This document shows, piece after piece, positions 44,845-57,222 of a stretch of DNA of 64,000 nucleotides. The stretch's first letter is position 1, and each line of letters starts with the position of its first letter. The notes below the pieces were generated by a model. The model was not told the origin of the DNA, searched no databases, and saw only the letters and a program-made list of their open reading frames with translations. The stretch comes from Eutrema japonicum (taxonomy: Eukaryota > Streptophyta > Magnoliopsida > Brassicales > Brassicaceae): NCBI GenBank assembly GCA_030161315.1, contig BSQW01000005.1, positions 43,678,274 through 43,742,273 of the forward strand, written 5' to 3'. The position numbers and the translations under genes are program-made.

Positions 44845-47760
44845 CTATCTAGGCATACAAGAGAGCACAGACATAACAAACTCATTAGCTTGCTTCAGCT
44901 TCCCACTGGAGCAGAGTGAGCTAACGGTTGAATGAAGGCTGTGAAAATCATGAATATAGCCTTCCTTCTTTACCTCTTTTTCACTAACACCATTCAAGAA
45001 CTGCAACCTTTGACAAGAGCCCGAGTTTTTACCAGACAGATAGAACATGGAACTTATCTCATCTAGGATTTTAACAGCCTGAGGGACCCTTCCTTGTTCA
45101 CACAGCTCAACGAGGAAGCCTCTGATCGATTCAGATTCAACTAATTCTGCATCAACTCTGTTAATCAGCTCAACAACAGGTTCTGAAACGAGCATTTCTC
45201 TTAGGACGCTCCTCGCTTCTTCCATTCGCCCTTTAGTGCACAAGCCTTTGATCAGAAACAGAAAACCCAAGAAATCGGCTGCGATGTTTTTACCCTTGAA
45301 CTCAGCAAACACTCTGAGAGCTTCCTCCATGTCACCTTTTTTACTGTAACCTTTGATCAAAGAACTGACTGTGAATGCATCTGGTGTTACCCTTCCTACC
45401 ATATTACAAGATAAAATTCTCATGGCGTCCTCTGTTCGCCCGAGCTTGCAATATCCGTCAATCATCGAATTGTAAATGAGAATGTTTGGTACAAGTCCCT
45501 TAGATACCATCGTGTCCAAAAAATCCTCAGCATCAAGAAACAACCCTTCTTTGCATAAACTGTCAATCAGAGTTCCATAACTGACCTCAGACGGAACCAA
45601 ACCAATGTTCTCTAGCAAATCAAATAGACGAAGAGCTTCTACAAGACAACCTTGCTGGCAAAGCCCATATATGAGTGAGTTATATGTGATGATATTAAGA
45701 GAGATGCCTCTCTGCTTAGCAAAAGTGCACAAATCTAATGCATTTACCAAAAATCCTTCCTTGCAGAGACCATCGACGATGATTGTGTAATCGACAACAT
45801 CCATGGAAGGCAGAGTACTTTCACCAGCATTTACAACAAGTGAATAAGCATCCAATGCTCTTAGATTGTCCACTAGTGCTTTTAGAAATGTCGAAGGAGA
45901 TGTAACAGTTAAACCCTTTCTCCTCATAACCATATAAACTTCAATCGCAGCGTCGAAAGAACCTCTCTTGCATAAAAGCAATATAACATCATTGAACATC
46001 GCAAGACAGCTGTTCGAATTCAACTGCTCGAGTCTATAAACCAAACCGAGTATTCCTTTTTCACCTCCGCTAGCATGAATTGAATGTAACAAGGTACGAG
46101 ATGTATGAATGTCCAAATACAAACCCTTTTCCCACAGCTCGATAAGAACCTCCGTGGCTGTTTCCAGCCTCCCTTTCTTGCAGAGTGCACCAATGATGCG
46201 ATTATAACATACAGCTGAGGAAACCGAGCTTTTCCTCAACTCATCAAACATCTCAAGTGCCTCTTCGATCTGACCCGTTTTGCAGTAGCCCTCAGTCAGC
46301 GTTGAATACGTGACTGTGTCTGGAGTCAGATCCATTTCTGGCATCGCCCTGTAAAGTACGTCAGCTTCTCCATAAGCACCCACCAATAGAAATGCTTTCA
46401 GGAGAATGTTGCACATAACCAAGTCCATAGGGATTTTAGCTTCTACAAATCTATGCCTAATTTCTAAAACAGCATTAATATTCTCTTCCTTTATATAATT
46501 ATCTAACAAAGTACTGTAAGTAATGACATCTCCCAAAACCCCTTTTGAAATCTCATCCGCCTCAGACACTCTCCCTGCCCTGCACAGTCCATTAATCACA
46601 GTGTTATAAGTAAGGATGCTTGGTTTAATCCCTCTCTGCTCCATATCTGCCAACAAAGAGAGAGCTCGATTCAAATATCCTTTCCTACAAAAACCATCGA
46701 TCAAAGTTACATACACAAACTCATCCACTTCGATTCCCATACTTAGAACTCTATCGAACAACGCAATTGCCTCTTCTAGTTTACCCTTTTTGCAGAGTCC
46801 TCTCATAATAGCAGTAAAAGTGATCAAATTCGGTTGTATTCCCTCCTTTATCATCTTTCCCAATAACCCAAACACTTTTTTGATGTTTCCTTCCTTCGAC
46901 AACCCATCTATTAGTATCGAATAGCTCACAGTATCTGGGTTTATTCCCTTCTCCACCATTTTCCTTTCTTGCATAAGTGCATCCATTAATGCACCCCCCT
47001 TGAGGTACCCATGAATCCAACTACTGTAGAAAACGCAATCAAATTCAAATCCTTCATCTTCCAGTCTCCTAACCAAATCCCTAACTTCATCAACCTTACC
47101 CAATTGACAAAGTGCGCTCACAGTCGTAGTATAAGTTACAAGATTTGGCACTAAAGCTCCAGAACCAACAGCAGTCTCGAAAAACCCTAACGCAAGTTCC
47201 GGTTTACCAATCTTACAAAACCCAGAAATCACAGCACTAGAAACGAAATTATCAAACGGATAGTTTACTTTTTGGTTCGTCATCATCTCTAAAACCTCGA
47301 TAGCTTTATCCATCTCTCCTTTCTCAACGAAGCGATAAATCAGTGAAGAGAACGTAAAGGAAGAGGGAAACGCACCGTGATTCCGTAAGCAATCCCGGAG
47401 AACCGAAAGGGCCTAATCGGGATCAGCTCGTGTGACGCTGAATCCATGAATCAGAGAATCCAACATGTGCGTCCTGGGGAAAATCGAGGCTTTTGAAATC
47501 TGGGTGTTGATAAACTTCTCTGCGTCTTCGTATCTGTTCAAATTGAGGAATGCCCATGAAACGATGGAGTAAATCCTGTAATTAACGTGAAGTTGCTTCG
47601 AATCTAGCTGAGAGTAGAAGTGAAGGATGCAATTAAACTTCTGGCGACGGTAAGGATATCGAAGAAATCTGTCGATGGAGTTTAAGGTGAGAGAGAAGCC
47701 GCTTTTGAGGAGCGACTGGAGAGAAAAGAGTCCTGAAGAAGTACGAGGATGGAGCTTCAT
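44845..47760 (-). pseudogene. P-class PPR protein (At5g57250-like) with one in-frame stop
   Basis: An intronless frame of 972 codons from the ATG at 47760 to the TAG at 44845-44847, matching the recalled 971-aa length of At5g57250. It is interrupted by a single TAG at 47413-47415 (after VTRADPD). The N terminus is a plausible mitochondrial presequence rich in Arg, Ser and Leu. About twenty 35-residue PPR motifs follow, for example NLITFTAIMRGLCKKGKLEE and MVSKGLVPNILIYNSMIDGY. P-class PPRs bind specific organellar RNAs and stabilise or process them. Nothing downstream of the stop is disrupted: 822 codons stay open from Met at 47313. The stop would leave a 115-residue peptide, or internal initiation would omit the targeting signal. 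A recent nonsense allele or a base-call error are both possible. Confidence 0.85.
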
Positions 47761-47970
47761 GGAAACGAAACTCGCAAAAGGATTCTCCTTTTATCTCTTG
47801 GGAGTTTAAGCTATTTCGTCATTTTCAGAATCACCTGGCAAAGACAGAGCACAGAAGTGGCTTGCGTCTCGCTTTTAAAACTGGACCGGTCTGGTTCTCA
47901 TTACTCGGTTAACCATTATATTACTTGGTATAACCATCAAGTTTGCGTTCTAATCTGACCGCTGATCGTA
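47761..47970. other. 5' flank of the PPR gene
   Basis: Short upstream region between the PPR start and the Helitron; it would hold the PPR promoter. No clear TATA element. Confidence 0.4.
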
Positions 47971-49563
47971 TCTTTATCTACTAAAGCACAAGTCACTTGG
48001 CCAATCGAATTCTGCCACATGGTTTGTGCTTCAATTAATTAAATAAACAAATTAAAATACCATGATCTATATAAAGCCAAAAATTAAAATACAATTTTTT
48101 TTTTTTCAATTAAAAAAAAGCTTTCATCTCTAACTGTTCTGTTCTCTGAAGCCACGATCTTCGCACAAAAAAAAAGAAAGAAACCATGATCTCCACAACT
48201 TTCATATAAACTGATTAGAACCGAATTTAACTGTACTCTTAAATAACCTCATGAACAATTTTCTTTAAGAACTTTTTCCAAACTGTTTCTCTGCGATCAT
48301 CACTTACTTGATGAAGCAAAACAACTGATCCTTTCATCTCTCCTATAATTTCAATTTTGATCTCGACAATTTTCTTCTTCGAAAACTGAGAGCCTTTGAG
48401 AGGCGAAAAAGGAGACAAACAGTTCATCCTAGCCGCAAACTTTTTCTTTCAGATTTGGTATCTCTTGGTCGCCGATGTGGGGTCTCTTTTGCTTTCTTTG
48501 TTTCATCAGTCGACCAATCGAGCTTCAGCGCGGGTTAGCGGCTAGGCTAGGGTCTTTCGGCGAGGAAGATGAGTCGCATGCGGTGGCTCAAACTGGCATT
48601 TCTCGGCGAAATTGCATCGTTTCTATATCGGTGAGCCTGGAACTATGAGGACGGGATCCGGCAAGCAGAGGAGATCCCTCGGCGGTGTTCGTCATTGATG
48701 ATCTTGGAAAGTGGTTTCGTTCTGCAGGGTTGGCTACGCGCGGAGTGGTCGGACCGAAGAGTGGTCTCGGAGTGGAGGATGAGAGTTTCGGTGAGGCCAA
48801 CGGAGGTATCTTCTCTGAGACTCCAACCGCCAGAGGACAGTGGCGGATCTCGGGTGAATGAATCCCTTTATCCGGTGTGTAATATCTCTTCTCTTCTATG
48901 AGTAAGTTGCGAGGCGTGAATAGATTTTTTTTACTAACTTTTTATCGAGTTGCACTCAATCTCCAATATTTGGAAGCAGAAAATATTTATTTCAGTTACT
49001 ATTATGCATCCAAAATATTGCATAAAAAATAGATTACATTTCCATATTGATATTAAGTTATGAGAAATCAAAGACAAGGTTGAAGACGAAGACGCAAAAA
49101 CTCATGTGTTGTCGTGTGTTCATTAAAAGGTCAGATGCAAAACTTTTGACCATTCAGAAGTTGTAAAATATTGTGAAATTATTTTGCGTAATCTTTTCAA
49201 ATAATCATAGAAAATTAGGGCTGTAAATCTCTTCTTCCCTTTCTTAAATGCTGTAAATTATTGTTTAACATAAGGTTGTCAAACTTTCGTACAAAATTAA
49301 GTGTTAACTCAAATTATTCTTAATTTGTAATCATTTTTCCGTGATTAACTTTGAAAATTCTCAAGTTTTCTTTTACTAATATAAGTAGTTTTAAAAATTA
49401 TCTGAAAACAGAAAAGAGTTAAGATATTAGTCTCAGTTTTGCATCCTTTAAAAAAAAAATCTGATTATTCAAACTACTGCAAGAAAATTATATAACATTT
49501 CCAAATTTATATTAAGTTAATCTTATTTTTTGTTACCCGTACGTAGTACGGGCGGAATACTAG
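47971..49563 (+). mobile_element. Non-autonomous Helitron
   Basis: The 3' end has the classic hairpin CCCGTAC-GTA-GTACGGG (49536-49552) followed 7 bp later by CTAG, and the next host base is T. The 5' end reads TCTTTATCTACTAAAGCACA after host A, so the element sits between A and T with no target duplication, as Helitrons do. The 1.6-kb interior has no Rep/helicase. A GC-richer segment at 48440-48900 differs from the AT-rich remainder and may be captured host DNA; I do not recognise it. Confidence 0.82.
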
Positions 49564-50261
49564 TTGGTTCATAAATGTCAATATTAGAGGCTTCATTCTG
49601 GTATCCATAATACGTTCTGATATATTTATTTGTTTGACATATCTTTTAATTCCTATTCACTTTAGAACTAACTAGCCTGATTTTCACATTCGAATATCCA
49701 TTAAAATAATTTAGATAGGGTATGTTCGTTTGCTTATCGCATGAGGTTACAGATGCGGCTAAACGGTGTTCGTTTATCAGAAATTAAATGCAGCGTCCAA
49801 CTGCTGTGATTTGTGTTCGAAATTTCTAGACGCTGAAGAAATTCAATGTTGCGTCTGAAACTATTCCAACTAGAGTTGTAAAAGATAACAATACTTTTAT
49901 TATTATTGTAAATTACAAAAAAAAAAACAATTACCTTAAAATCAATCGAAGTCTCGATCTAGTTAATATGATTTTTGATTGGCTCTATAAAACATTTTGA
50001 ACAATTTTTTTTGAAGGAAAAACTTGCTTATTAAAAATATTCAAAAGTTTCTAAAAATAAAATGCAATATTCATTCCAAATTACACATTAATTTCAGTAA
50101 CATTACAGGACCATACTTCTTTGAGAGTCTACACAGAGACTAATGTGGTAATTCTCCGAGCTGGTGCATGTTGCCGATGATCGGTAAGCCTGGAGGAGAC
50201 GGTGGTTGCCGCCACCGCTTAGTCTGTTTCACGGCGGCGAGAAGGATAGAGATGAGGAAGA
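49564..50261. other. Spacer between Helitron and Ty3/gypsy element
   Basis: AT-rich DNA, then from ~50150 a GC-richer, exon-like stretch into which the gypsy element inserted. No gene could be identified. Confidence 0.45.
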
Positions 50262-50854
50262 GAAGTTGACATAGCTCTCCCTAGATCGAAACTCCAAGGC
50301 TGGTGAGCTGAAGGATAATCCTTGCAAGCTATTGCTCCAAGGCGTGGGGAATTATTGGTGTCGCACAAAGGTGGTGAAAAACCTCTGATATACCGTGGGA
50401 ACTACTTAGGATATTACACACCTAATTAGATCACCAAGCTTAGATACTACACACTAAGCAGAATCAAAGAGATGAAGAACGATGAAGAACTCGTCTCTTA
50501 GAAACAAACGAAGGCTGCGCCTCAAAATATATTAAAAAGTAGGGTAATGTTTTCAGCGACATTACAAGAGTATATAAAGGGGAAAAACGAGCCCTTAAGT
50601 TTAAAGAATTGCAAAAATAAGCCAAAAGAAAAGAAAATAAAAGAAAGGCACAAAACAGAAGGTCTTTTGTGCAAATAAGATTAAAAAAAGGAAAGATAGA
50701 GATAGATGAGGCTATGCTTGTCGAGATTGTGCATCTTGAGCCTCAAGTGTGGCTAGTGAACTAGGTGTGGTGATCTATCCTTACCTCATGAAAAACCCAA
50801 GTGGGATAAAAACAAAGATAGGTAAAAAGAGTGCAAAGATAGACCACAAGCTCA

Positions 50855-53048
50855 CTAGCCATCTTGTACTTGAATCAGGTTGATTGTTGGAGTTGTGGTG
50901 TTGTATTCTTGACTTAGATAGCTTGGTTGCTTCTGAATGTGGTTAAGAATGCCAGCAACAGCTTCCTTGAGCTCCTTAGCCCTTGCTCGTGTCATAGGAC
51001 CAGTTGAGATGATCTTAGGCTCCTCGGCGACAAGCACCTCTTCTTCAAGTTCTTCTTGTGCTGATTCAAGCTTCTCGGCTACAAGTTCTTCATCTGTTGG
51101 TTCAATGCTATCTAGGATCACATCATCCCCTCCTTCTTGAAAAGGATTTAACCTCAAATCTGGTTCATATGCAAGAAAAGGAGCTAAGTCAGAAACGTTG
51201 AAACTATGACTGATGTTATACTTACCTTGAAGGTCCAGCTGGTAGGCATTGCCATTGATCCTCCTTGTGATCTTGAATGGACCGTCGACTCTAGGCATTA
51301 GTTTGGACTTCCTTTGTTCTGGGAATCGATCCTTCCTCAAGTGCACCCACATAAGGTCTCCTTCCTCAAAGATCATCTTGCGTCGCCCCTTTCTGGTATT
51401 CAGCATATTTTTCATTTTTGCTTCTATGTTGGTTCGAGCTTCTTCATGAATCCTCTTAACCAGCTCAGCTTTCTGTTTCCCATCTAAGCTTACTCTTTCA
51501 CTCAAAGGCAGAGGGGTTAAATCCAAAGGAGATAAAGGACTAAAGCCATAAACAATCTGAAATGAGGAATACTTAGAAGCAGAATGCACAACATGATTGT
51601 ATGCAAATTCTATATGCGGTAGAGAATCTTCCCAAGTTCTAATGTTCTTTTTAATTAGAGCATGCAGAAGAGTCCCTAGAGTTCTATTGACAACTTCTGT
51701 TTGTCCATCAGTTTGTGGGTGACATGCAGTAGAGAATAACAGTTTAGTTCCTAGCTTAGACCACAATGTTTTCCAGAAATAACTAAGAAACTTAGTGTCT
51801 CTATCAGATACAATGGTCCTAGGCATGCTTTGTTTTAAATGCAGTTTTCCATTCATCTCCCTCTTTCATCCTAATCTGGTGGTATCCACTTTTTAAATCT
51901 ATCTTAGAAAACATCTTAGAGCCATGCAGTTCATCTAACATGTCATCTAGCCTAGGAATAGGGTGGCGATACTTCACCGTGATATTGTTTATGGCTCTGC
52001 AATCAACGCACATGCGCCAACTTCCATCCTTCTTGGGCACGAGCAGAACGGGTACAGCACATGGACTCATGCTCTCTCTGATGTGCCATTTCTCGATGAG
52101 CTCATCAACCTGTTTTTGTAACTCCTTAGTCTCCACAGGGTTGGTTCTGTATGCTGGACGGTTTGGTAGTGAAGCTCCAGGTATAAAATCAATCTGATGC
52201 TCGATGCCCCTAACTGGTGGCAGTCCCGTTGGGTTGTCTCCTGGAAATACATCTTCATAATCCTGCAAAAGAGTTTTCATTTCACTCGGTAGCACCGGTG
52301 CAAGATTAGTCAAGCTCGTAAGAGCTTCTCTAAAAACAAACAGGAGTAGAGGTTGTTTAGAAGCTACAGCTTGTTTGATATCACCTGATTTGGCCATGAG
52401 ATTGGTTCGTTGCATATGATCTGAGCTCAGCTCTCGTTGTTGTATTTCTTGGGAACTTGTATCCTGCTTCATTCTCTGCTTGAGAGTCATCTGGTCTTGA
52501 TGAACTTCTCTTGGTGCCAACGGAACCAGAACAGTCCTCTTACCCTTGTAATCAAATGAATGGCGATTCGTGAAACCATCATGTATCACTTTGCGATCAG
52601 ATTGCCAAGGTCTCCCAAGTAGAATGTGTCCAGCAGCCATGGGAAGTACATCACACAGTATCTCATCTTCGTATGCACCAATGGTGATAGGAACCAATAC
52701 TTGCTTGCTCACCTTCATCTCACCGTCTTCATTAAGCCATTGCAGCTTATAAGGCTTTGGGTGCTTCATAACTTTCAATCCGAGTTTACTAACCATTGTT
52801 TCACTTGCCAAGTTAGTACAGCTTCCTCCATCTATGATGAGGCTGCAAACCTTTCTTTGGACCAAGCATCTAGTGTGGAACAGGTTCTCTCTCTGTTCTT
52901 GTTCATTAATAGTAGCTTGCACACGTAGGGATCTCCTTGTAACTAGTAATTGTCCTTGTGCATGCTGCTCTTCACACTCAGATAAGTAATCAAGGTTTGT
53001 CTCTTCTTCATCTTCTGTTTCTATTTCTCCATTGTCTAACAAAACCAT
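50855..53048 (-). pseudogene. Deleted pol: protease, partial RT fused to integrase C-terminus
   Basis: From 53048 the frame has an aspartic protease (CSLIIDGGSCTNLAS, with a DGGS in place of the usual D-[ST]-G-[AS]). It continues through RT motifs VPKKDGSWRMCVDCRAIN and FSKIDLKSGYHQIRM, and breaks at ~51840. A second frame then carries integrase residues TIVSDRDTKF (second catalytic Asp) and CHPQTDGQTEVVNRTLGTLL (catalytic Glu). A C-terminal RNA/DNA-binding region PFKITRRINGNAYQLDL follows, then an acidic tail ending at 50855 within the 3' LTR. The YxDD active site of RT, all of RNase H and the HHCC zinc finger are missing. Confidence 0.88.
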
Positions 53049-53320
53049 TACTCTCTTGTTGATGCACTCATTGGCATAGTGGCCTCTCTCTTGGCACTTA
53101 AAACACTTATAACATCACGGTTTCTGGTTGTTGTGGTTTCAACTTTGCCCTTGCCCTTGTTGTCTTGATTGATCATATAAGGCCTCATTTCTGGTCTTGG
53201 CGTCACTACTTGCTTGCCATCACGCTGAGAAGTGTTTGCCATGTCCTCCCTTTGATAGCTTGGTTTATAAACAGCATGTCCACTCCCATAGTTAAATCGT
53301 GATGGGCCTTTGCGTTTGAG

Positions 53321-54072
53321 CTATTGTTCTATCAGAATTGCCTTATGAAGCATATCCTCTAGCTCAACATAGTGTTGCATCTCCAATCTGTCTTGGATGT
53401 CTCGGTTTAACCCTCCTAAGAAACCTGACATGGTAGCTTCCCTATCTTTTGATATATCAGCACGAATCAGGAGTGACTCCATCTCTTGGTAATAGTCCTC
53501 TACGCTGCTGCTCCCTTGAGTGAGTTTTCTTAGCTTGATGTGCAGCTCACGGTGATGATGACTTGGGACAAATCTCTTTCTCAAGACTCTCTTCATCTCT
53601 GTCCAAGTACTCACTGGTTCTTCGTCATTACGTCTTCTAGAAGTGACAAGCTGATCCCACCAGCTGAGAGCATAATCACTGAATTCTGTTGCAGCTAGCC
53701 AGCTACTCTCATCTTGTTGATCTCTGTATAGTTTTGACAATTAAAGACCAGCTCTATCTTTTTCTCCCACTCCAAGTATGCATCAGGATCACTATTGCCA
53801 TTGAAAGGTGGGATTCTGAGCTTAAGACCTCCAAAGCTGTCTCTACCTTCTCCACCACGTCTATGCCTCCTCTGGCTTCCTCTGGTTGAATCACTCTCTT
53901 CGCTGTAGTAGCTAGTTGTGCCATCGTCACCAGGCTGTTCTTGTTGGTGTCGACCCCCTCTACGAGCTCCCCTGGGCTGATTAACGCCTTGAACTGGCTG
54001 TTGTTGTTCTTGTCGAAGAGCATCGAGCTTGGCATCCATCATCTGGTCCATACGTGCTAGTATTGCATCCAT
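53321..54072 (-). pseudogene. Gag of the Ty3/gypsy element (frameshifted)
   Basis: Starts at the ATG at 54072 (MDAILARMDQMMDAKLDALR). A Gln/Arg-rich region follows, then the retrotrans_gag opening LKLRIPPFNGNSDPDAYLEW. Near 53730 the frame shifts, and the rest continues in another frame with TEFSDYALSWWDQLV and the typical LTQGSSSVEDYYQEMESLL, ending at 53321. A CCHC knuckle would follow. Gag forms the virus-like particle and packages element RNA; this copy cannot make it intact. Confidence 0.8.
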
Positions 54073-55645
54073 TAGGAGTTTGTTGTTTCACATGTTGCTG
54101 GTCTCCTCTCCATCTTGCGACATCTTGACCTGGAAAACAGAAGTAAAAAACCACCAGTAACAGGTTCCTTGCAAAGATGAAACACAAAACAAAGCACACA
54201 AGCAAACAGGAAATAACAGGTTCTATGATGAAGTTAAACACGTTTTCTGGCCTTAGTAATGGTAATAACTGAGTCTAGGTGCTTAAACAACTCACTACAA
54301 GCAATTTTAACACAAAAATTTTCGACAGGCCTAAGAACACAAAAAGGAAAGTTTGATATTCCCCTAAGAACCCTAGGTGCGCCGTGCACAGCCTCTTCTT
54401 CTCTATGATATTTTTTTATTTTCTTTGCTTTCTGGATGAAATTAACTATCAAAACAGGTGGCTAATGCCAAACTAGCAATGGAACTTCAAGAAACAGAAC
54501 TCCCTAAACGCAGAAAATCAAAGAAAACAGTGCTGCAAAAATCGACAGAGTTGGAAAGAAAGAAAAGATTAAGAACAAAGTTGGAACGAGATTACCAAGT
54601 TACTTAGAGCTTAGCTCTTATACCACATGACGTAGCTCTCCCTAGATCGAAACTCCAAGGCTGGTGAACTGAAGGCTAATCCTTTCAAGCTATTGTTCCA
54701 AGGCGTGGGGAATGATTGGTGTCGCACAAAGATGGTGAAAAACCTCTGATATACCGTGGGAACTACTTAGGATATTACACACCTAATTAGATCACCAAGC
54801 TTAGATACTACACACTAATCAGAATCAAAGAGATGAAGAACGATGAAGAACTCGTCTCTTAGAAACAAACGAAGGCTGCGCCTCAAAATATATTAAAAAG
54901 TAGGGTAATGTTTTCAGCGACATTACAAGAGTATATAAAGGGAAAAAACGAGCCCTTAAGTTTAAAGAATTGCAAAAATAAGCCAAAAGAAAATAAAATA
55001 AAAGAAAGGCACAAAACAGAAGGCCTTTTGTGCAAATAAGATAAAAAAGGAAAGATAGAGATAGATGAGGCTATGCTTGTCGAGATTGTGCATCTTGAGC
55101 CTCAGGTGTGGCTAGTGAACTAGGTGTGGTGATCTATCCTTGCCTCATTAAAAACCTATCTTTGAAAAACCTAAGTGGGATAAAAACAAAAATAGGGAAA
55201 AAGAGTGCAAAGATAGACCACAATCTCACTAGCCATCTTGTACTTGAATCAGGTTGATTGTTGGAGTTGTGGTGTTGTATTCTTGACTTAGATAGCTTGG
55301 TTGCTTCTGAATGTGGTTAAGAATGCCAGCAACAGTTTCCTTGAGCTCCTTAGCCCTTGCTCGTGTCATAGGACCAGTTGAGATGATCTTAGGCTCCTCA
55401 GCGACAAGTACCTCATCTTCAAGTTCTTCTTGTGCTGATTCAAGCTTCTCGGCTACAAGTTCTTCATCTGTTGGTTCAATGCTATCCAGGATCACATCAG
55501 AAGTGATAGAAGCCAAATCACACCCATAGTTTTAACACGTTTCACGTTTGTAAGTGATGATGAAGCAAAGCTCTTGTTTTTATGTACACACATTTTGTCA
55601 CCAGCTTTGTAAAGACATATATATTACTTTCACTACTATTACTAT

Positions 55646-56874
55646 GAACATCTCTAATGTATTTTTCTATTTTCATCTCCAAAATGGAGTTTGGAGTTGG
55701 GTTTCTCTCCAATGTATTTTTCCATTTTCTACTCCAAAAAGAATATACTAAGTATATTCTTTTCTTTTAATTTATTGTTAATTGCTAATAATACACTACA
55801 TTTATAAAATTTACAAATAGATCTGTTAATTTTTTTTCTTTTAAAATTTCCATCAATTTTGATATAATTTAAATTTAATCATTATAATACAAAGAAAAAC
55901 ACATTACATCACCAAAAAATAACAAAACAAAGTAGATTTTAATTTAAACGTCACCATTTGAATATTTTCCCATAATTGATCAATTAAAGCAGCTCGAAGT
56001 GAGAAATGAACGCTTTTATCTTTGATTCCTCTGACACGAGCAAGAAAATTTTGGAACCGAATATTTTCGTCCTCAGCTAATTCTACCTCTGGAGGTGGAG
56101 CTTCTCTTCCAACTTCAATCGGAGCATCGAGATCACGCTCATTCTTCAATCGGAACTTCAGCTGTTATCAGTTCTTTAGAGGAAGGAAATAAGCAACTTT
56201 TGGAGCAATTTAAGAAGACAAGTGCTCAAAGACAACAACAGTTGGATATTCAAAGTAAAAATTACGCCTTGAAAGAATTTAAGGAAGAAAACAAATTTTT
56301 GTTCCAAGACTTGAACTCGATACAAGATCCGAATCTTCGTGCATATGTTCAGTTTGAACAAACACGGATTTATCGAAAAAGGGTCGAGCAATAACAATAT
56401 CAACAAAATCTGCCTCAATATGGTTTAATTGGACAATACTTTAATGATCTTGGTGGATTCGGAAGTGGTTTACCAGATTATTATTAGTCATTGTTGCATC
56501 AAATTTATTTTATGTTGTTTCTAATTTAAGTATTTTCATGTATTTTTAAATTTATTATGAGTTTATGCTATTTTATTTTATGTTTTCAATTTTTAAATTT
56601 ACTTATCATTTTTTTAAATTAAATATATATCATTATTTTTTATTATATTTTTCAAAACAAAAAGTAAATGGGGGTAAAAAATCAAAAGTATAAAATTTTG
56701 AAAAACTATATGATAAATAAAAAAGTTCAATTCCAAAATAGAGTAGAAAATAGAGTTACTCCATATTTAGAGAAAAAAATGGCATTTTTCCATTTTGGAG
56801 TTAAAAATAGAATTGAAATTGGAGAAAAAAATTGCATTTAGAATAAAAATAGAGTAAGGTTGAAAATGCTCTAA
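55646..56874. mobile_element. PIF/Harbinger deletion derivative with two divergent gene remnants
   Basis: The ends resemble Harbinger termini: GAACATCTCTAATGTATTTT at the left, and the right end reverse-complemented reads GAGCATTTTCAACC, next to TAA. The minus strand (55904-56141) encodes the C-terminal end of a transposase (RFQNFLARVRGIKDKSVHFS). The plus strand (~56142-56394) encodes the C-terminal part of the companion NAM-associated/MYB-like protein (EENKFLFQDLNSIQDPNLRA). Both genes point outward and meet centrally, so the N-terminal halves of both were deleted in one event. No clean target duplication could be confirmed. Confidence 0.6.
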
Positions 56875-57222
56875 CAATATAAATTATCAGTTTATCGACA
56901 GATCAATTGAATTCAGGGATCTAATAATTCGACGGGCAATTCTATAAAATAGCACCAAAAAACTTAAAGTTCAATAATTTAGCACCCAAGGGTGAAAATC
57001 CCAAAATTAGCATTCATTAAAAGGGAAAAAGACTTATGTATCCTCTATTATACTCTAAAATCAATCATTGATAACCCAAACAAAACAAAAAAAATCGAAG
57101 ATGCTGATTCTCCTTGTTCACATTGACCGGTTCAGAGAGAAATCCTTAACCGAATTTTTGGATCGGTGGTTATCTCTATTGAGTGAAGGGAGCTTCACAT
57201 CGGCGAGCTTGTGACGAGATCC

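Larger units (their letters stand above)
50267..55499 (-). mobile_element. Ty3/gypsy LTR retrotransposon, internally deleted
   Basis: Minus-strand element flanked by GAAGT (50262-50266 and 55500-55504). The 5' LTR is 54628-55499 and the 3' LTR 50267-51125; in sense they start TGATGTGATCC and end GTCA. A primer-binding site TGGTATAAGAGC (Met tRNA type) lies just inside the 5' LTR near 54613-54626. A polypurine tract AAGAAGGAGGGGA ends directly before the 3' LTR. Coding order: gag, zinc knuckle remnants, protease, N-terminal RT, then C-terminal integrase. That order identifies Ty3/gypsy (integrase last). The rest of RT, RNase H and the front of integrase have been lost at one junction near 51840, and gag and gag/pol contain frame disruptions, so it is dead as an autonomous element. 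Confidence 0.93.

Noticed and set aside
50267..55499. Two tandem gypsy elements sharing an LTR, because the coding tail appears at both 50855-51125 and 55229-55498
   Set aside because: The GAAGT duplication, TG...CA ends and the polypurine tract place the tail inside the LTR, so it is one element.
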